Source of the DNA: Lucinisca nassula
Lineage: Eukaryota > Mollusca > Bivalvia > Lucinida > Lucinidae
Length of the DNA stretch: 64,000 bases
Reading direction: 5' to 3'
NCBI GenBank assembly: GCA_963580285.1
Contig: CAUZLF010000717.1
Span: 124,001-188,000 of the forward strand
Shown here: piece by piece, positions 52,522-63,860 of the stretch
Layout of the letters: each line of letters opens with the position of its first letter
Numbering within the stretch: the stretch's first letter is position 1
Position numbers and translations under genes: made by a program
The notes under the pieces: model-generated
What the model saw: only the letters and a program-made list of their open reading frames with translations
The model's database searches: none
What the model was told of the DNA's origin: nothing

Positions 52522-54998
52522 AGCAAATACTGTAGACCTAGATGAGATGCCAACTTGTAGGAGTGTAACGATGCATCGGACCATCGATGCATTGCGATAG
52601 GCACTGGGCCGATAGTACTGCATCGATGGTAAAGTTAAACATCGATGACTATCGCCGATAGTGTTTTGAACTATCGATAGTTTCGATAGTTTTCTATACC
52701 ACAAGTTTTTCAGATAATTCCCGAAGTTGTTTTCATTCTAATATAATTTATATTCTTTATTACCACCTACGTCTTGTACCCGGTCAAGCGTCAAACTGTA
52801 CATTGTCCTAATTATAATCCAATAATCTCCTGTGTACGGGAGACAACGGCTGCTTGTCGCCAGATAAAGGCAATACAATTCCAACCGAATCGTGATTTGG
52901 CGGTCGTGATTTGGCGGTAGCCTGCAGGTACACTGTGTTTATGCATCCTATTTTGTTACACATTATCAACTTAACACCCAATGTCCGTATAAGGTCAGAA
53001 CGCCGAATATTCCTTCATTGAACTTTTTAATTTACAACTTTCTGAAGCATATTTCAACAGCACTTTGATTTCGAAATAATTGACACGGACCACCTCCCAT
53101 ATTTTGATTACGCTAATCTGCAAGCTGTCTGTAAGCCAGTGATAAGAAAAGCGATAATTAATGCGTGTTTACACAGGGGGTGGTATTTATTATCAAAGGG
53201 TACCGCCCGCATTAATTAGCACATGAAGCATGGAAAGTCCGCACGTGTCACTACCGCTTCAAAAGATGCAAAAAAATGTTCTGGTTGATGTTTTAGAGGA
53301 TTCTTATTTTGTCAATAACAGACATCAAAGGAAATGAAATACGTGTCGTCCTGCAAAGAACGTTTATTATTTGGGCATCCAGACATGTTTATACAGCCGA
53401 GGAATTAATTTTGAATCTTGGACACCGGGCAATAGAAATCAATTAAAGAAAATAAAAACGTGGTACGATTTTCTGTTTATTTGTATTGCTAAAATATTTC
53501 AAAAGATTTTACCAAACAACAAAAGGAAAATACAAATGATGTTTGGAAAAAAAAAACATTACACAATGAAAATGATGAAAAATTAGATAAGTTGGCAGAT
53601 GCAAGAATGGCGGGATGACATTGTAAGGCATGTTCGGCACGTTACTGATGATGTCATCGGTCAACCGGGGCCGATTTGGATATAAAAATTCTTTAGCCCT
53701 GATCTCAAAGGTGTTCCGTTTAACAAACGCATGCGATCGATTGTGTACCGAAACACTGAGACTTATATTAAAAATTTCCTCAGATTTTCGGTCTTAACAT
53801 TCAAATCTAACTTCCCAAAACACAGGTTCTGGTGTATGGATTCGTTTGACGTGTCATCGGTAACAATTCTGATTCTGAATCGTATGCATTGCTGACATAG
53901 TTTTTCAGCTATCTACTATTTATTTTAATGAAGCGTATTTCTTTCATAATCGGTAAAACATATTTTCTCAATAGCTAAACGGTTGTGGATAGAGGTGGAT
54001 AGAAAACAGCGCCCTGAACAATTCCCGATTCATACCCGGAAGCTCGATCCGTGTCACCAACAACAGCATACATATGTGTTTACACAAATTAAAGCGTTCG
54101 ACTTTTCCCGCCAAGCGTCTGCTATTTTGGCGCCAAAATATAGCCATGCACGAGGCAGTAGAATAGTCTCTTTTTATTAATATGCATACATCTACCGATA
54201 GATGAAGCTAATCGTCTTAGGAGCGATTTGATTGTGGATTAAATTTTATGATAGAGGGATAAATGCAAATTAGAGACATAACTTGATCTTATTTTCACAC
54301 CTTGTCACGCGGAATATTATAGGCTTATCGGTAGCGCCGGAGGCTTGTGTTTACAGTGTAATTATAGAATAGACTGCATATCCGGCGTGTATTACACGAT
54401 TCGGTTAACTAACATGGTCGGTTTGGTTGGACCCAAAGTCCAGTGTTATAACGAGGTTAAGGTGTATTTAGTCACATTGTCAAGCCTGAAGTGTGTTTGA
54501 AGACAAGCATAGATTTCATTGCCTTCGTGAAGAGCTTACATTTATTTTGATTAAGAAACTGATTTCACATTCTCACTGTAATTGATACATTTTACTTGGC
54601 TACTTCTATTAAAATGAGTCTCCCGGCTCTTCCAGAAGGATTTACACTTAAAGGAAAAAAGATGCTCCTGTGGAGCTGTTTCCTCTTCATGTAGGGCAGA
54701 CAGAAAAGCAAACAGGAGTTTACAACAGGTGTCCCTCTTGTGTAAATTATCTTGTTTATTTCTTGTATGCAGATAAAGCATACAGAAAACAGTTTGAAGG
54801 ATTGAATAGTTTTTATTTCCTTCTCAAACAAGAAAATATGTTTCAGGCAATAGTATCGCAATAGTATTGCAATAGTAGTCAGCAATAGTAATAGTATCAC
54901 AATGGTTATTCCTGCAATGTCAATACTATCGCAATAGTCATTTTCTGACTATCGTTACATCCCTAATGCCAAGGCATCTCATCAGTGTCTGCACTGTT
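52522..54998. mobile_element. hAT-like element inserted in a palindromic repeat
   Basis: About 52558-54965. Ends TAGGAGTGTAACGAT and the complement of TAGGGATGTAACGAT, with ATGCCAA directly repeated outside (52547-52553 and 54966-54972). Left flank GAGCAAATACTGTAGACCTA and right flank CATCAGTGTCTGCACTGTT are the two arms of a GTAGACCCAGAT-family palindrome, so the insertion lies at its loop. The left end is rich in ATCGAT/CTATCGATAG and the right end in AATAGTATCGCAATAG. No transposase is recognised in the 2.4 kb, so probably non-autonomous. Short frames at 53371, 53983 and 54551-54900 are unrecognised. Confidence 0.7.
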
Positions 54999-55974
54999 AG
55001 TCACTTATCCAGCCATTTCAGGCACATTATTGGGTAAGAAATTGTACTTATCAAAAGATATTTACCAGCAAGTCTGTAATAATAATCATTTTTGTGGAAT
55101 TTACTGATCTATTAATCAATTATCCCATTAATCCTGCCAATCTTAATTAGAATCTTCACATTTGCCACCCTGTTAATGATTCTAACCAAACTCCCTGTTT
55201 GCAAAAATTCCAACTTTGCAACAACAATGGACAATGGATTTGCCCAAATTCAACTTGAAAACCTATCAAGGGCTGTAACTCTCAGTTATTGACCTTTGAC
55301 CCCTATTCTTGTATAGGCAATATATCCAGTGATTTTCCAAGTTTATGCTAAGTTTTAGCTTTCTAGCTTTCATAGTTCCTGAGAAATCTGTTACAAAAAT
55401 TTTCAAGACTGGCAAAAATTGAAAACTTACCAAGGGACTTAACTCCAAGAGTTATGTGCCCTTGGTCTTTATTCTGCTATTACACCTTCCTCACCTTAGA
55501 GATCAAGTATAGTATGTTTCATAGCAGTAGGACTGCAAACATAAAAGTTGTTAAGCAAATGAAAACCTATCCAGGGACATAACTCTAATAGTTATGGCCC
55601 TTTGTCACTAATCTGCTGCTACACCTTCCTTACCTTAGAGACCAAGTGTAGTATAAATTTAATTGAAGTAGGACCACAAACATAAAAGTGATTAAACAAA
55701 ATGCATTTTAATTTTGCAGTCACGGAACAACGGAATCATGGAATGACAGAATCACGGAAGGACATGGCAAATCCAGTATAGCCCCAATTTTTTCAAAGTG
55801 GGGCTATAATGATGGAAGTGTCCATTTCAGAAACTCAGGGGTCAAAGTATTACGGGGGATAACAAATGGATACACTTCTAGGAGATTTCTGTCCTCCTTA
55901 TAAATAGGTGATCCTCTTGAAGGAATGAATCTCAGCAAATTCTTCCCTTTAAGGATAGATCCCATTTTATAGCA
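54999..55974. repeat. Interspersed repeat with ~150-bp units and hairpin end
   Basis: Three loose units of AAAACCTATCMAGGG, TAACTCTAATAGTTATG, CTGCTACACCTTCCTYACCT, followed by a CACGGAACAACGGAATCATG tail. A terminal hairpin TATAGCCCCAATTTTT / GTGGGGCTATA (55780-55810) closes it. Contains TGACCTTTGACCC at 55291. 55811-55974 shows nothing. Confidence 0.6.
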
Positions 55975-56275
55975 TTTTGTTTGTCTGTTTGGAGTTTACT
56001 GACCCAGTGAACACTACTTAGATTATGCTGAAAATGTCCGTTTACCTAACCACACTTTACTTGAACTTAAGAGGTTAACCAGTACAGTCCACATTCGTTT
56101 GCCAGAAACTGACAGCTGCCATTCTTAAATTACCGGAAGGGAGAGAATGACTGTAGAAAAGATTTCACGAACAATCTCTACAAAAGAATGTTGCCGTCCC
56201 AGCAGGTATCAAACCCATGACCTCCTGATTACCAGTCAGACAGGAATCTGACTACGCTACTGAGGCCAGCTTTTC
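55975..56275 (-). mobile_element. SINE family B
   Basis: TTGTTTGTCTGTTTGGAGTT tail side, then AGCTGCCATTCTTAAATTAC, then CCTCCTGATTACCAGTCAGA (tRNA-like head complement) and CTACGCTACTGAGGCC. Confidence 0.85.
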
Positions 56276-56806
56276 ATTGGAATTAAGATTACAGCAATAA
56301 TTGATTCCAAGTCAAATCAAAGCAATAACAGCACTGATTGGTCAACTGTCTCAGAAAAATAGTCCTGAACTGAAACTTATAACCAACTAGAGCTGTCAGT
56401 GAAACTGACTAGGGCCCCGGCAGCGCTATCAGAAATTTGTGGACGGACAGACGGACAGACAGACGGACGGACAGAGTGATTACTATAGGGCACCCACACT
56501 TTCAGTGCGCGGTCCTAATAAATGCCAATATTTTAAGCAAACCGTGCAGACCCAGATCAGATGCCGCAGAATGCGGCATCTGATCTGGGTCTTCACTGTT
56601 TGCCAATGTCCCAGTTTACAAGCCCAGTCAAACCACCATTTCTACACAGGATTATGAAGTCACAGGAAGAAGAATTGTGCTGCTATAAATAACTGTTACC
56701 TGGATTTTGTAAATGGTTAGTGACAGTCACATGCACAAAGGCAGACGGGAAGCTTCTGCAGTTAGTAACTCTAGGCTGACTGATAAACAATCAACCTCAA
56801 AACAGC
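56276..56806. repeat. Spacer with palindrome and tail microsatellite
   Basis: GGACGGACAGACGGACAGAC microsatellite at 56441-56475. The palindrome AGCAAACCGTGCAGACCCAG / CTGGGTCTTCACTGTTTGCC with core ATGCCGCAGAATGCGGCAT lies at 56538-56606. No gene is supported in 56607-56806. Confidence 0.75.
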
Positions 56807-57217
56807 AAAATGATATTTTTAATGTAAAATTAATTTTAATTAATAATATACCTACCCATCACTACAATTATAGCCTTTTCACCAGACGCAGGTCTGGGTC
56901 AGTCTGACAAAAAAAAATCTAGCCAGAAATGCCACCGGCATGTCCCTTTTCCCATGACCTCCCTAGTGTCGAGTCCTGATTGGTCGCTGATGTCACATGA
57001 CCTATCAGACCAATAGGCAGACGATACAGGTCACGTGACCGCGGTTTTCGCGCCGGTAGGTCATTATTTCTTTCAGGAAAACAAATATTTCAGGCGGGGC
57101 TGGGAGGCGGGACATGCCATTGTAGTGATGGGTAGGTATATTATTAATTAAAATTAATTTTACATTAAAAATATCATTTTAATATCAAATATAACTACCC
57201 ATCACTACAATTATAGC
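56807..57217 (-). repeat. DIRS copy 2, 3' terminal repeat and internal complementary region
   Basis: 56807-57120 is the terminal repeat (AAATGATATTTTTAATGTAA to GGCGGGACATGCCAT). It is directly followed by the junction palindrome 57121-57217 (TGTAGTGATGGGTAGGTATA ... CTACCCATCACTACAATTAT). This locus supplies the unoccupied site for the 7.5-kb insertion seen in copy 1. Confidence 0.9.
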
Positions 57218-57513
57218 CTGAATTCAAAGCAAGTGGAGGGTTGGATGAAAATTAAAGTTATACATACCCAACTCCTCTGACCTTGGTTGTTTATACCCCT
57301 TTTTAAAACAATCCAATGATGGTAACATAAGGGGGTATCCAATATGACTGCAAGGGATCCAAATCCAAAAATCACATAAGTGGAGAAGATAAATGGAAAG
57401 GAACCAGAGTCAAAATAAAAGGTTCACACCTATTCAAACAGGCTAACAAACAACCAAGGAAAACAAAATCCCAAAATAAGTGCTGCTCAGTAATAGATTG
57501 AGAAGCTACTAAA

Positions 57514-58557
57514 CTACCCAAGGAATGAGTACCACCACGAATGGGAACCAAGCTCCTTAAGTGAAGGGATGAAAAGTGGAATTGGAACGTCCATAAGCAG
57601 TAAGAAAAACATTCTGAAGAAAGAATGGAGTTCCAACGTGCCCAAAATGTAGAAGGTTATAACCTCATACTGTATTCTGGAATGATAATAGGGCAGAAGT
57701 GAAATAAGCATATAGAAGCTTTATCACTTTACAAATCCACTTTGCAATCAAGGATGGAGAAATATATCCAAAACCCCCTGATTGGAAAGACAAATTCTCA
57801 TGATAATCTCGAAAAGCTTTTTATGTTCTGATGTACACAAAATATTCTCATCAGCCTACGATCCACGAATCCTGGAAATGACAGGACAAATGATAGTTTC
57901 AGACAAGCTGATTTATAGCATGAAACAAAAATAGGTGGAGTGAGAAGAGAAAAAGAAGTCATTGTTCTTCTCATACCTGAAAACAACCCTCTGCAATTGG
58001 CAACGTATGAATATCACTTCTACGAGCTGAAGTAAATGTCAAATGAAATACAGCTTGACTATCAAATGAACAAATGAGGCTGAATTCACCGGATCGTAAG
58101 GTGGTTTAGTAAAAGACCACAACACTCATGCAAGATTCCATTTGGATTCAAAGTCCTGGAAACCTGTCGGCATAGTGCAAAACCCTTTAATAAGCTGGTG
58201 ATGATAGGGTTTAATGAAATGTGTGAAGACTACTAAAATTTTAACGTGTTTGAGATTACTGATCTGTACCCTTCTTTAGATGAAATAGAAAATAAAGGGT
58301 AGAGAACGGGCAGAAAAAGAAATCCAGTAAAAAAACTCTATAGAGGGATTGTCTGGATTTATTTCCCTTTCCCTACACCACCTATAAAATACCTTCCATC
58401 GTCCAGAGTAAAACTTAAGAGTGGAGCTCTTTCTATATTTGAAGACACACTCAGCAGAGAAAACAGAAAAGTGTCTATCTCTGGTTTGATTCCTGACAAC
58501 ATCTGGATGTGTAGGTAAAGCATTTCTGGATTGAAATGGAATGCTTGACCCACACAT
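57514..58557 (-). pseudogene. DIRS tyrosine recombinase (YR), copy 2
   Basis: 58276-58557 is the cleaner N-terminal part: SSTLKFYSGRWKVFYRWC and REINPDNPSIEFFYWISF, the core-binding helix pattern of DIRS recombinases. Downstream frames carry VLWSFTKPPYDPV-like and FTSARRSDIHTL residues (about 58020-58160). The C-terminal block at 57514-57711 reads YEVITFYILG where HEVRA is expected, so both catalytic H and R are gone. Several stops. Inactive. Confidence 0.78.
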
Positions 58558-58759
58558 TTTAGATACTAGATCCGGACCTACTGGAAGACGGATTGAAAGT
58601 CTTGAGACTAGGCTCAGAAAAAACCCAAGATCTCTGAGGCCATAGAGGCGTAATCAGAATGGCTCGGCTTTTGGACACTTGAATTTTTACCTAGAACTAG
58701 AGGAATTCAGTTGAATGGTGTAAACGCATATGTAAAAGATTCCCCCAATCTAGAGATAT

Positions 58760-59074
58760 TAAATCAACTGCACGTTCCAAGTGATCTGAAACTGGAGACA
58801 CAATGGAAGTTGATTGAAGAACAGAGTTGTTTTGGACGTTTGATTAAAAAAGGTCCAATAAAGGTTCTCCCCATTTGAGAAAACGTCCTGTAGAGAACGG
58901 ATGGCGAACTGGTCTATAGGGGCGATCCCATTGACATAATCTGCCCGGGAGGTGTCCGACAAGGATAGACATACCTTCCTGATGACACCAAGTTAGAAGC
59001 TTCCATGCAAAAGCCAACAGGGAAGAGGAATGAGTCCCTCCCTGTTTACGGAGAAAAAACGACACTACAGTCAA
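58760..59074 (-). pseudogene. DIRS RNase H end and linker, copy 2
   Basis: SSLLAFAWKLLTWCHQEG, then ILVGHLPGRLCQWD and FLKWGEPLLDLF in one frame, followed in the next by FNQLPLCLQFQITWNVQL. This matches the RNase H C-terminus plus the LFAT...KLPxYxS segment of DIRS polyproteins, with one frameshift. Confidence 0.78.
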
Positions 59075-59394
59075 TTGTCTGGAGTAACAATAATGAAACT
59101 GTTCCTCAGTTTGGAGCTAGAAGAACTGAAAAACCAAGGAAAATTTGTCTGAAGTTTCAGAATGTTTATATATATATATATAGCCCCGCCTATTCTAGGC
59201 CCCACGTTTCCTGAACACTTTATCCCTTAGGTTCGAAGTGGAAAACCAACCTGAAAGGCTGGCATGCGAAAAGCAACTAGGGAATAGACTCTAAAAAGAG
59301 GAGACCCCATTTGATAAACTGAGGGATTCATAAACAGTAGAGAGCAATCTGAAAACTCTGATAATGGAATTTATTTCTCCTATAGACAGGATGG

Positions 59395-60100
59395 TATTTC
59401 CAGTGATACAGTAGCAAAAAACTGGAAAGGTCTAAGATGAGGTTGTCCAGGGGAACTGGATCCAATTACGAAGTTCTAAAAAGGGTAACAAACCCCTGAC
59501 ATAATTCGCAAGTTTTTAGGACATGAAAAGAGGAGAAGAAGTATCTTTGAGATAGAATCAATTTCAATTTCTCCATAAAATGGATGAAACCTAAATTCAC
59601 AATAACCTGTACACGTTAGAAGGTATAATAAAAAGTAGTATCTGGAAAGATGATGACAAAACCCATCATCGAAACACTACACGAGATTGGGGCTTAATTC
59701 CTTGATGTGAGTTGCTTAATTTAATTTCTATTAAGTTGGTGAACAGGGAAAAAATGGATCCGTTGACAATTCCAAAATGGAAAAAACAACAGAACTGATA
59801 CACAAAAATCCATCCAAGGTGAAATGAAGGTATTTGCGAAATGACCTGTGGATGGAGATTTGAAGGTAAGCGTCTTTTAAAACTACGAAATCGTCCACGA
59901 ATTGGGAGAAATGACCTGACGAATCGAGGACGAAGTTTCCATTTTGAAATGATCGACTCGCATCATCTTGTTTAGTGTGAGAAGTCGATGAGGAGTCGAT
60001 TTTCCCATTTTCTTCTCGACCAGAAAGATCCGACTGTAGAAGCCTGGGGAAAGGAGAACTTTTACTACTTATACGGCTTTCTTTTGGAGAAGAACCCTTT
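59395..60100 (-). pseudogene. DIRS reverse transcriptase, copy 2
   Basis: Collinear with 33430-34150. The pieces of the RT are spread over frames by indels (for example loss of a base near 59886). The LKDAY and RKYL region is recognisable only by comparison with copy 1. About 30 bp near 59350-59380 are absent from copy 1. Confidence 0.75.
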
Positions 60101-60254
60101 CCTCTTCCAATAAAAATTTCTTTTCTTGATACTATTCACCAGAAATAGTATTTGCATGTGAGAAAGGGAAGGATTCCGAGCAAACGCAATCCAGTAACCC
60201 TTTCTCAAAACGCATAAAACCCAAATATATTTGAAAATAGAAGCCACGGCTTGA

Positions 60255-62626
60255 TAAAACTAAAATAGCTCGCTCCTACTGGGAGAAAAGGAAGAGGAAG
60301 GGAAGGAAGAAAGTCATTTGTTAGACTTGGATCTTCCTCTATTGGGAGGTTTCATTCCAGTCCGACCTCTGGAACAAAAGGACCGTGTACCCCGATCTGA
60401 GAATGATCTATTAGTAGATGTGAACTGATTGAGATCTTCTAGTCGAGGGTTTAAGCACTTAAAAAGTCATCAGAAGTAGTCGAAGAGCGTCTCTTGGTTG
60501 CGGTACCTGAACTTGATACGCTCTCCGAAGACTTCAAAAAAGACGAGTGCCGACGGTCTTTAAGCTTGATTCTGTAAACGTTTGGAAGACATGTCCGGAT
60601 ATAGTTTTAGAATCAAGAGGCGCGGAGGCTCTAAGTTTTCATTTACTATGCTCAGTAAAAACTGAATAAGTTATCAAGAGCAGAGTTGCGCCAAACATGC
60701 AACATGGTGGTAGATAGAACAAGTGCTAATCTCCTATAACCATGGCATGTAAAAAATGACCAGGGAAAAAACAAAAGCATTAGAATAGCAGCTCTATGGT
60801 CGGAATGCTCTTGTTTGAATGCAGAGTGGGTAGAAATAGAATACCAGTCTTAATGAGAACCCACTTAACAACTGTCCTGGTAAGAACTCCATCCGAGCTT
60901 CGAAACTGGAAGTAATGCCAATTTCCCTGACGTCATATATACAGAGACTGAATCTGGGTTGAATTTTGGAATTTCATAAGACCAAAAAATTGATGTTTTT
61001 TGTTGACAGAACCAATGTTCAAAGATAACAACTGAAAGGAGGGTTGTTTCCTTAGAGTCTTTAGATTAACTAAATATGTCCTTCTCAGAATCGCCAAATA
61101 ATAAGGACGTAAGAAGATCAACCTCTGAGTATTGATATATCCTCAGAGGATAAAGCTCTAGGCCCAGATTCAGCTCTAGGGGCAAAACACTTGAGGCTCA
61201 ATTAAACTTCCCCAGTGTTTGACCCTTAATTGTGTATAGTGCACTGAACATGCGAAATTGCCGAATCAAAATTGAGCATTCAAGGAACCGTGAGATGGAA
61301 ATGACCGTCTTACAAACATAGCAGAAAGCATAATATTGACCCGCCCTCGATGGCTTCAGTACGGGTCACAGATTGAATAATCTGCTATGAATTTCTGCAT
61401 CACTCTACACTAGGCATGGAAAGCCATTATAATTAAATAACGTGACGGGTTTGCAATCTTGCAATAGTTACGGTATTCCAATAAACAATGCCCAAATCAG
61501 TCTGTTTTTCAAGGGAAAACAATCCAATTTACTACCGGTGTATAGGTAAACACAAGTTCCGTTAATTTTATCAGGAACCGTTTTAGCCGGAATTTTGATG
61601 TCCAAAATCGTAAAGTGGAAATCAGACCTGAAAATCGGTATGATTCCACAAAAATCAGAATGGTTGGCATATCTGCCATATATAAGTTACCCGAGGAATA
61701 AAAAACCTTAACGGGAGAAAATTAATGATTATGATAACAAAAATTTACCATAATAAGAGGAGAGAAGCATATGACCAAGGTAAACTAAGTACCGAATGTC
61801 CGGAAAGGCTACCCGATAAAAACCGGGATCGGAGCCTTACCAAAATTCGTATGTAACATGGATTCGGCAAAAATTTGGGCATAGGTTCCCTGCACCCCGG
61901 AGTCCCCGCAATTATGAGCAGGGTCTCTACGGGGTGGTTGACGAACCTATCCTAGTCAACCCAGGCCCAAATGGGAGGTGGGGACATAGACTGGCTCATC
62001 TTGATTCGGCAATAGTGACCCACACAAATTGGATGGATTCTGTTTAGTAGTTACTATAGAAAGGCCGCAAAGGGACCTGAATATTATCCATCTGCATCGT
62101 GGGATTTATAAGTGATAGACGAAGGCGGGTCTTGCACATGTTCAAAAACTAAAATAATGCTGAGAATTTCTATTCAGCAATAACATAATCTTCCGATACT
62201 GGAAGTGGAAGGAACACACACAAAATCCGTCCTCTTTTCTGGCAATTTAAGTTTCCACAACGCCGACTTCTACTAGAATATTACCAGGTATAATACGTGC
62301 GTATACTCTGGCACATAACGTAGAAAGAAGTGTGATGCTCATCAAAAACCAAAAAAGGTTGGTTACATGATAAACAAAACTTCCAAGCGAAAATTCAAAA
62401 TGGCGGACAACTAACACGTGTAATGTCGGCAGAAACACACGAAATAAAGTCCATAAGAATTTCGGAATAAACAATAAGCTTAAAAAGCCTAAGTACGTTG
62501 TGGAAACTCAAGGTAAGTGCAAAATCAAAAAAGAATAAAACACTTATCCGTTTATCCATTCTTCCATGGCATGTAGTTTTTTCTTTCTTTGTCAAGAGAT
62601 CTGATCTCACGCGATTCTGAAAAAAT
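60255..62626 (-). other. DIRS copy 2, gag-like and 5' region
   Basis: Collinear with 34320-36700, with short indels such as the loss of the CCCTGTCAACACTGCCAGGG stretch present near 35082. Basic serine/arginine-rich frames lie near 60330-60420. No domain recognised. Confidence 0.6.
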
Positions 62627-62845
62627 AATCCCCTACCGGCGCGAAAACCGCGGTCACATGACCTGTATCGTCTGCCTATTGGTCTGATAGGTCATGTGAC
62701 ATCAGTGACCAATCAGGACTCGACACTAGGGAGGTCACGGGAAAAGGGCATTTCTGGCTAGATTTTTTTTTGTCAGACTGACCCAGACCTGCGTCTGGTG
62801 AAAAGGCTATAATTGTAGTGATGGGTAGTTATATTTGATATTAAA

Positions 62846-63044
62846 ATGCCTGGTGTATCCATTCACCTATGTTTTCAATATACATTGTACATTCCCCACC
62901 TTATAATTTAAGTTACCTGATGGAAGATTTGTAGTCTTGTATCACAGGTAAATGTGGCTAGAAAACTTTTTCTTATACAAACATGGTATAAACACAGCAA
63001 TACACATTCTGAAATAAACATAATATGATGTTCATATGAGCCCC
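62846..63044. other. Short spacer right of DIRS copy 2
   Basis: About 200 bp with no repeat recognised. Confidence 0.4.
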
Positions 63045-63187
63045 CAGGGCCAGTTGTTCAAAGCAGTTAGCTTAACAAGCTTGCTAGTGGTAAAATTGTT
63101 AACTGTTCTAGCAAGAACAATATCTAATATATAGTTATTTTTGCTGAAAAATGAGAGCAGCTTTTTGCTCACTTTTTTTAGCAAAAG

Positions 63188-63378
63188 CCATATTGTTTGT
63201 TTGTTTGATTTGAGGTTTAATGTCCCCGTCAACACTGTAAAGGTAATTTTGGAGACGTTGCTTCTAATTTTGTGGGACTTTTACCCGACTCGAACCGCTT
63301 TGCCTGGGCAGGCTTAGATCCTCTAAGCATTTTACCAGTACTGGTGTGCGGGTCGGTTTCAGCTCTGCCTGGAAGGGG
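63188..63378 (-). mobile_element. SINE family A, partial
   Basis: TTGTTTGTTTGTTTGATTTG tail, GTCCCCGTCAACACTGTAAA, CTTTGCCTGGGCAGGCTTAG, to GGTTTCAGCTCTGCCTGGAA, ending in a G12 run. The 5' part beyond and an internal block are missing. Confidence 0.82.
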
Positions 63379-63615
63379 GGGGGGGGGATTTTGTCAACCC
63401 GAACAAATGTTAGGGGTGGGGTTGTCTGCCTTTACAAAAAGGGGGGATTTTGTCCAGGGGAATTATGTCCGTGATTCAGTTAACATAATGTTCAAACTCT
63501 GATCATTTGGTATCACAAATATGCACATAATTTTGCTGAAAAAATGTGAGCAGCTTTTGCAAATGCAAAAGCAGCTCACAATTTTTTCAGCAAAAATACC
63601 ACTTTATTACATATT

Positions 63616-63786
63616 TAACTTGCTAGAGTGAGTGAGTTTTATTTCCCACCAACAGCTTAGGTCATATGGAGACAGGGCCTCGGTTTAAAGACTCAGACAA
63701 AAGTCTGGAGAAGCTCGGGATCGATCCTGCGACCCCTGGTTTACAAGGCGAGGAGCGTAACCACTACACCACGGGGGCTTCTTAAA
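63616..63786 (-). mobile_element. SINE family C
   Basis: GTGAGTGAGTTTTATTTCCC, GGCCTCGGTTTAAAGACTCA, then the head complement GGGATCGATCCTGCGACCCC and GTAACCACTACACCACGGGG. Reverse of 46260-46422. Confidence 0.87.
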
Positions 63787-63860
63787 CTTGCTAGAACAGT
63801 TAGCGTTTTGCCCTCTAATAAGCTCATTAACCTCACAGTGCTTTGAACAACTGGCCCCTG

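Larger units (their letters stand above)
56807..62845 (-). mobile_element. DIRS-type retrotransposon, copy 2, full length
   Basis: A 6.04-kb copy with the whole canonical layout uninterrupted. Read on the minus strand: 5' terminal repeat (62845-62627), gag-like, RT, RNase H and YR remnants, internal complementary region (57217-57121), and 3' terminal repeat (57120-56807). The outer ends share a run of A (GATATTAAA and AAATGATATT) that appears once at the internal junction. There is no target duplication, as expected for recombinase-mediated insertion. All frames are damaged. Confidence 0.9.
63045..63860. mobile_element. hAT-like MITE, second copy with nested SINEs
   Basis: Ends CAGGGCCAGTTGTTCAAAGC and the complement of CAGGGGCCAGTTGTTCAAAG. 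Inner ends are GTTAGCTTAACAAGCTTGCT and TAATAAGCTCATTAACC. It holds two members of the GTGAGCAGCTTTTGC palindrome family (63137-63188, 63531-63600), a SINE A and a SINE C. No target duplication is visible. Confidence 0.7.

Noticed and set aside
54615..54870. Plus-strand MSLPALPEGFTLKGKK frame and overlapping minus-strand frames inside the hAT-like element
   Set aside because: Interrupted by a frame change after 16 residues, no family recognised, and no splice signals that rescue it.
56700..56755. Possible 56-bp minus-strand exon with TACTAAC branch motif, CTGCAG acceptor and CCAG|GTAAC donor
   Set aside because: Its only open frame leaves phase 1, which cannot join directly to the phase-0 start of the exon at 49078. 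Too short to identify.
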